DNA of 64,000 nt. Origin: Bimuria novae-zelandiae CBS 107.79. Lineage: Eukaryota > Ascomycota > Dothideomycetes > Pleosporales > Didymosphaeriaceae. Numbering within the stretch: position 1 is the first letter of the stretch; each line of letters opens with the position of its first letter. The DNA lies in the NCBI GenBank assembly GCA_010015655.1, contig ML976668.1:879734-943733 (forward strand), written 5' to 3'. The translations under genes were made by a program, and so were the position numbers. This document shows, one piece after another, positions 63,249 to 64,000 of this stretch. Under the pieces are notes generated by a model. It worked only from the letters and a program-made list of their open reading frames with translations. It did no database searches and was not told the DNA's origin.

Positions 63249-64000
63249 TTTGATTGGAAGTTCCTTGCTCTTTTCTTTCGGGATTGAGTGTGCTAAGGCG
63301 TCACGGTTTCGTGTAGATTTGCCGGGTATTGATGCTGCTAAGGAAACCGGGCAGAAATCAATTCTGCAAAATTTATCGGGCCTGAAAAGAGTGACTGTAG
63401 TTTGTTCAATGAGAGACAGGGTCTACAAGAGACACGAAAGTGAACGTCTTGAAAAGAATGTGAGCCTTGCGGTGAGGAGTAAAACGAAGGCCACGAGCGG
63501 CGAGAGCGCTATATAGTGAGCGGGATGATTGCAGTCGAGGCGCCAAGGAACAAACGCCTGTCTTCCATGTGTGCCCCTGGCGTGAGTAATTTCAGCAGGG
63601 GCTTGACGTCGCAGGGACCAGTGAGCTTGATGGTACCAGGGCCTGTTTCTGGGGCTTCCGTGCGCGCAGCCAGTCAGGGTGTGCCCCTGGTCCGCTGTAA
63701 TGCACTGCGATGGAGACGCCTCGGAGAGCCGCTCGCCTGTGTGCGAAGCGCTGCGGATTGGCTGATGAGTGTGCCTGCCGGCCAGCGGGACTCGCGATGC
63801 TGTCGAAAATAGCGCCGGCAGCTCGCCAATACTGGCACTTTGTCGGACGCCATGTGGCGGACTCATTTTCCGACTCTTTCACGCTTTGTCAGGCCTCTGT
63901 TCTGACAGATTGACGGGTTGACGCCCGTCTCGACCGCACAGAGCCGAGCGTGCGTTTCTGCTGCGCATCGCCGAAAGCAAATTGGCCCTGCGCAGATCCT
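63249..64000. promoter_or_regulatory. Promoter side of the cell-wall protein gene
   Basis: No gene recognised. A TATATAG box (minus strand, about 63505-63515) lies some 260 bp upstream of the start codon and may serve as the TATA element with a long 5' leader. Confidence 0.35.

Noticed and set aside
1..64000. CRISPR arrays, bacterial operons, riboswitches, rRNA and tRNA genes
   Set aside because: No regularly spaced repeats with unique spacers, no ribosome-binding-site-led gene strings, and no cloverleaf or rRNA sequence noticed by eye. A tRNAscan-SE or Infernal run would be decisive for small RNAs.

Overview
This window looks like a nuclear segment of a filamentous ascomycete (Pezizomycotina). 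A Dothideomycete such as a Pleosporales member is my low-confidence guess. The evidence is short 50-70 nt introns with CTAAC/CTGAC-type branch sites, compact genes, fungal-only families (DUF3435, DUF6604, DUF3405, Chl4), fungal Tc1/pogo/Fot1 transposons, and long AT-rich blocks. In those blocks coding sequence is destroyed by CpA-to-TpA (TpG-to-TpA) changes, the signature of repeat-induced point mutation (RIP). The sequence is two-speed: GC-balanced gene islands alternate with RIP-degraded transposon graveyards. There are two assembly gaps, at 11339-11703 and 23885-24544, both inside repetitive genes.

Layout. 0.4-3.3 kb holds a RIP-killed DUF3435 tyrosine-recombinase gene (the Starship 'captain'-like family). 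3.5-3.9 kb holds a complete miniature LTR element of only 403 bp with 61-bp LTRs, a 5-bp target-site duplication and a primer-binding site matching the anticodon arm of initiator tRNA-Met. 4.8-11 kb is an accessory gene island: an F-box/ankyrin gene, a secreted Gly/Pro-rich protein and a six-exon uncharacterised gene. 11.2-38 kb is a transposon graveyard. It contains a truncated ankyrin gene, a RIP-degraded Copia element with a clean solo LTR in its RNase H domain, and a kinase-like pseudogene. A pogo element sits inside a solo copy of the miniature LTR. Two Fot1-like elements lie back to back, followed by a 173-bp-LTR Gypsy chromovirus carrying a Tc1/mariner insertion and an antisense reading frame. 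Further Gypsy/Copia fragments and LTRs end abruptly at about 38.04 kb.

38-64 kb is a GC-normal gene island. It encodes a DUF3405 type II membrane protein, a tail-anchored-like hypothetical protein, a Cys-3-type bZIP regulator diverging from a Chl4/CENP-N kinetochore gene, a helix-hairpin-helix protein and a DUF6604 gene broken by an in-frame TGA and a probable frameshift. It also holds a frameshifted 3-beta-HSD/ERG26-like pseudogene, a U2 snRNA gene, a p24 cargo receptor diverging from a SWIM/RING gene, and a large repetitive secreted cell-wall-type protein. These are mostly independent housekeeping or secretory genes and I see no biosynthetic cluster. The most notable content is the nested, datable transposon stratigraphy and the tiny LTR family. 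I worked by eye, so family names rest on recognised motifs and not on database searches.
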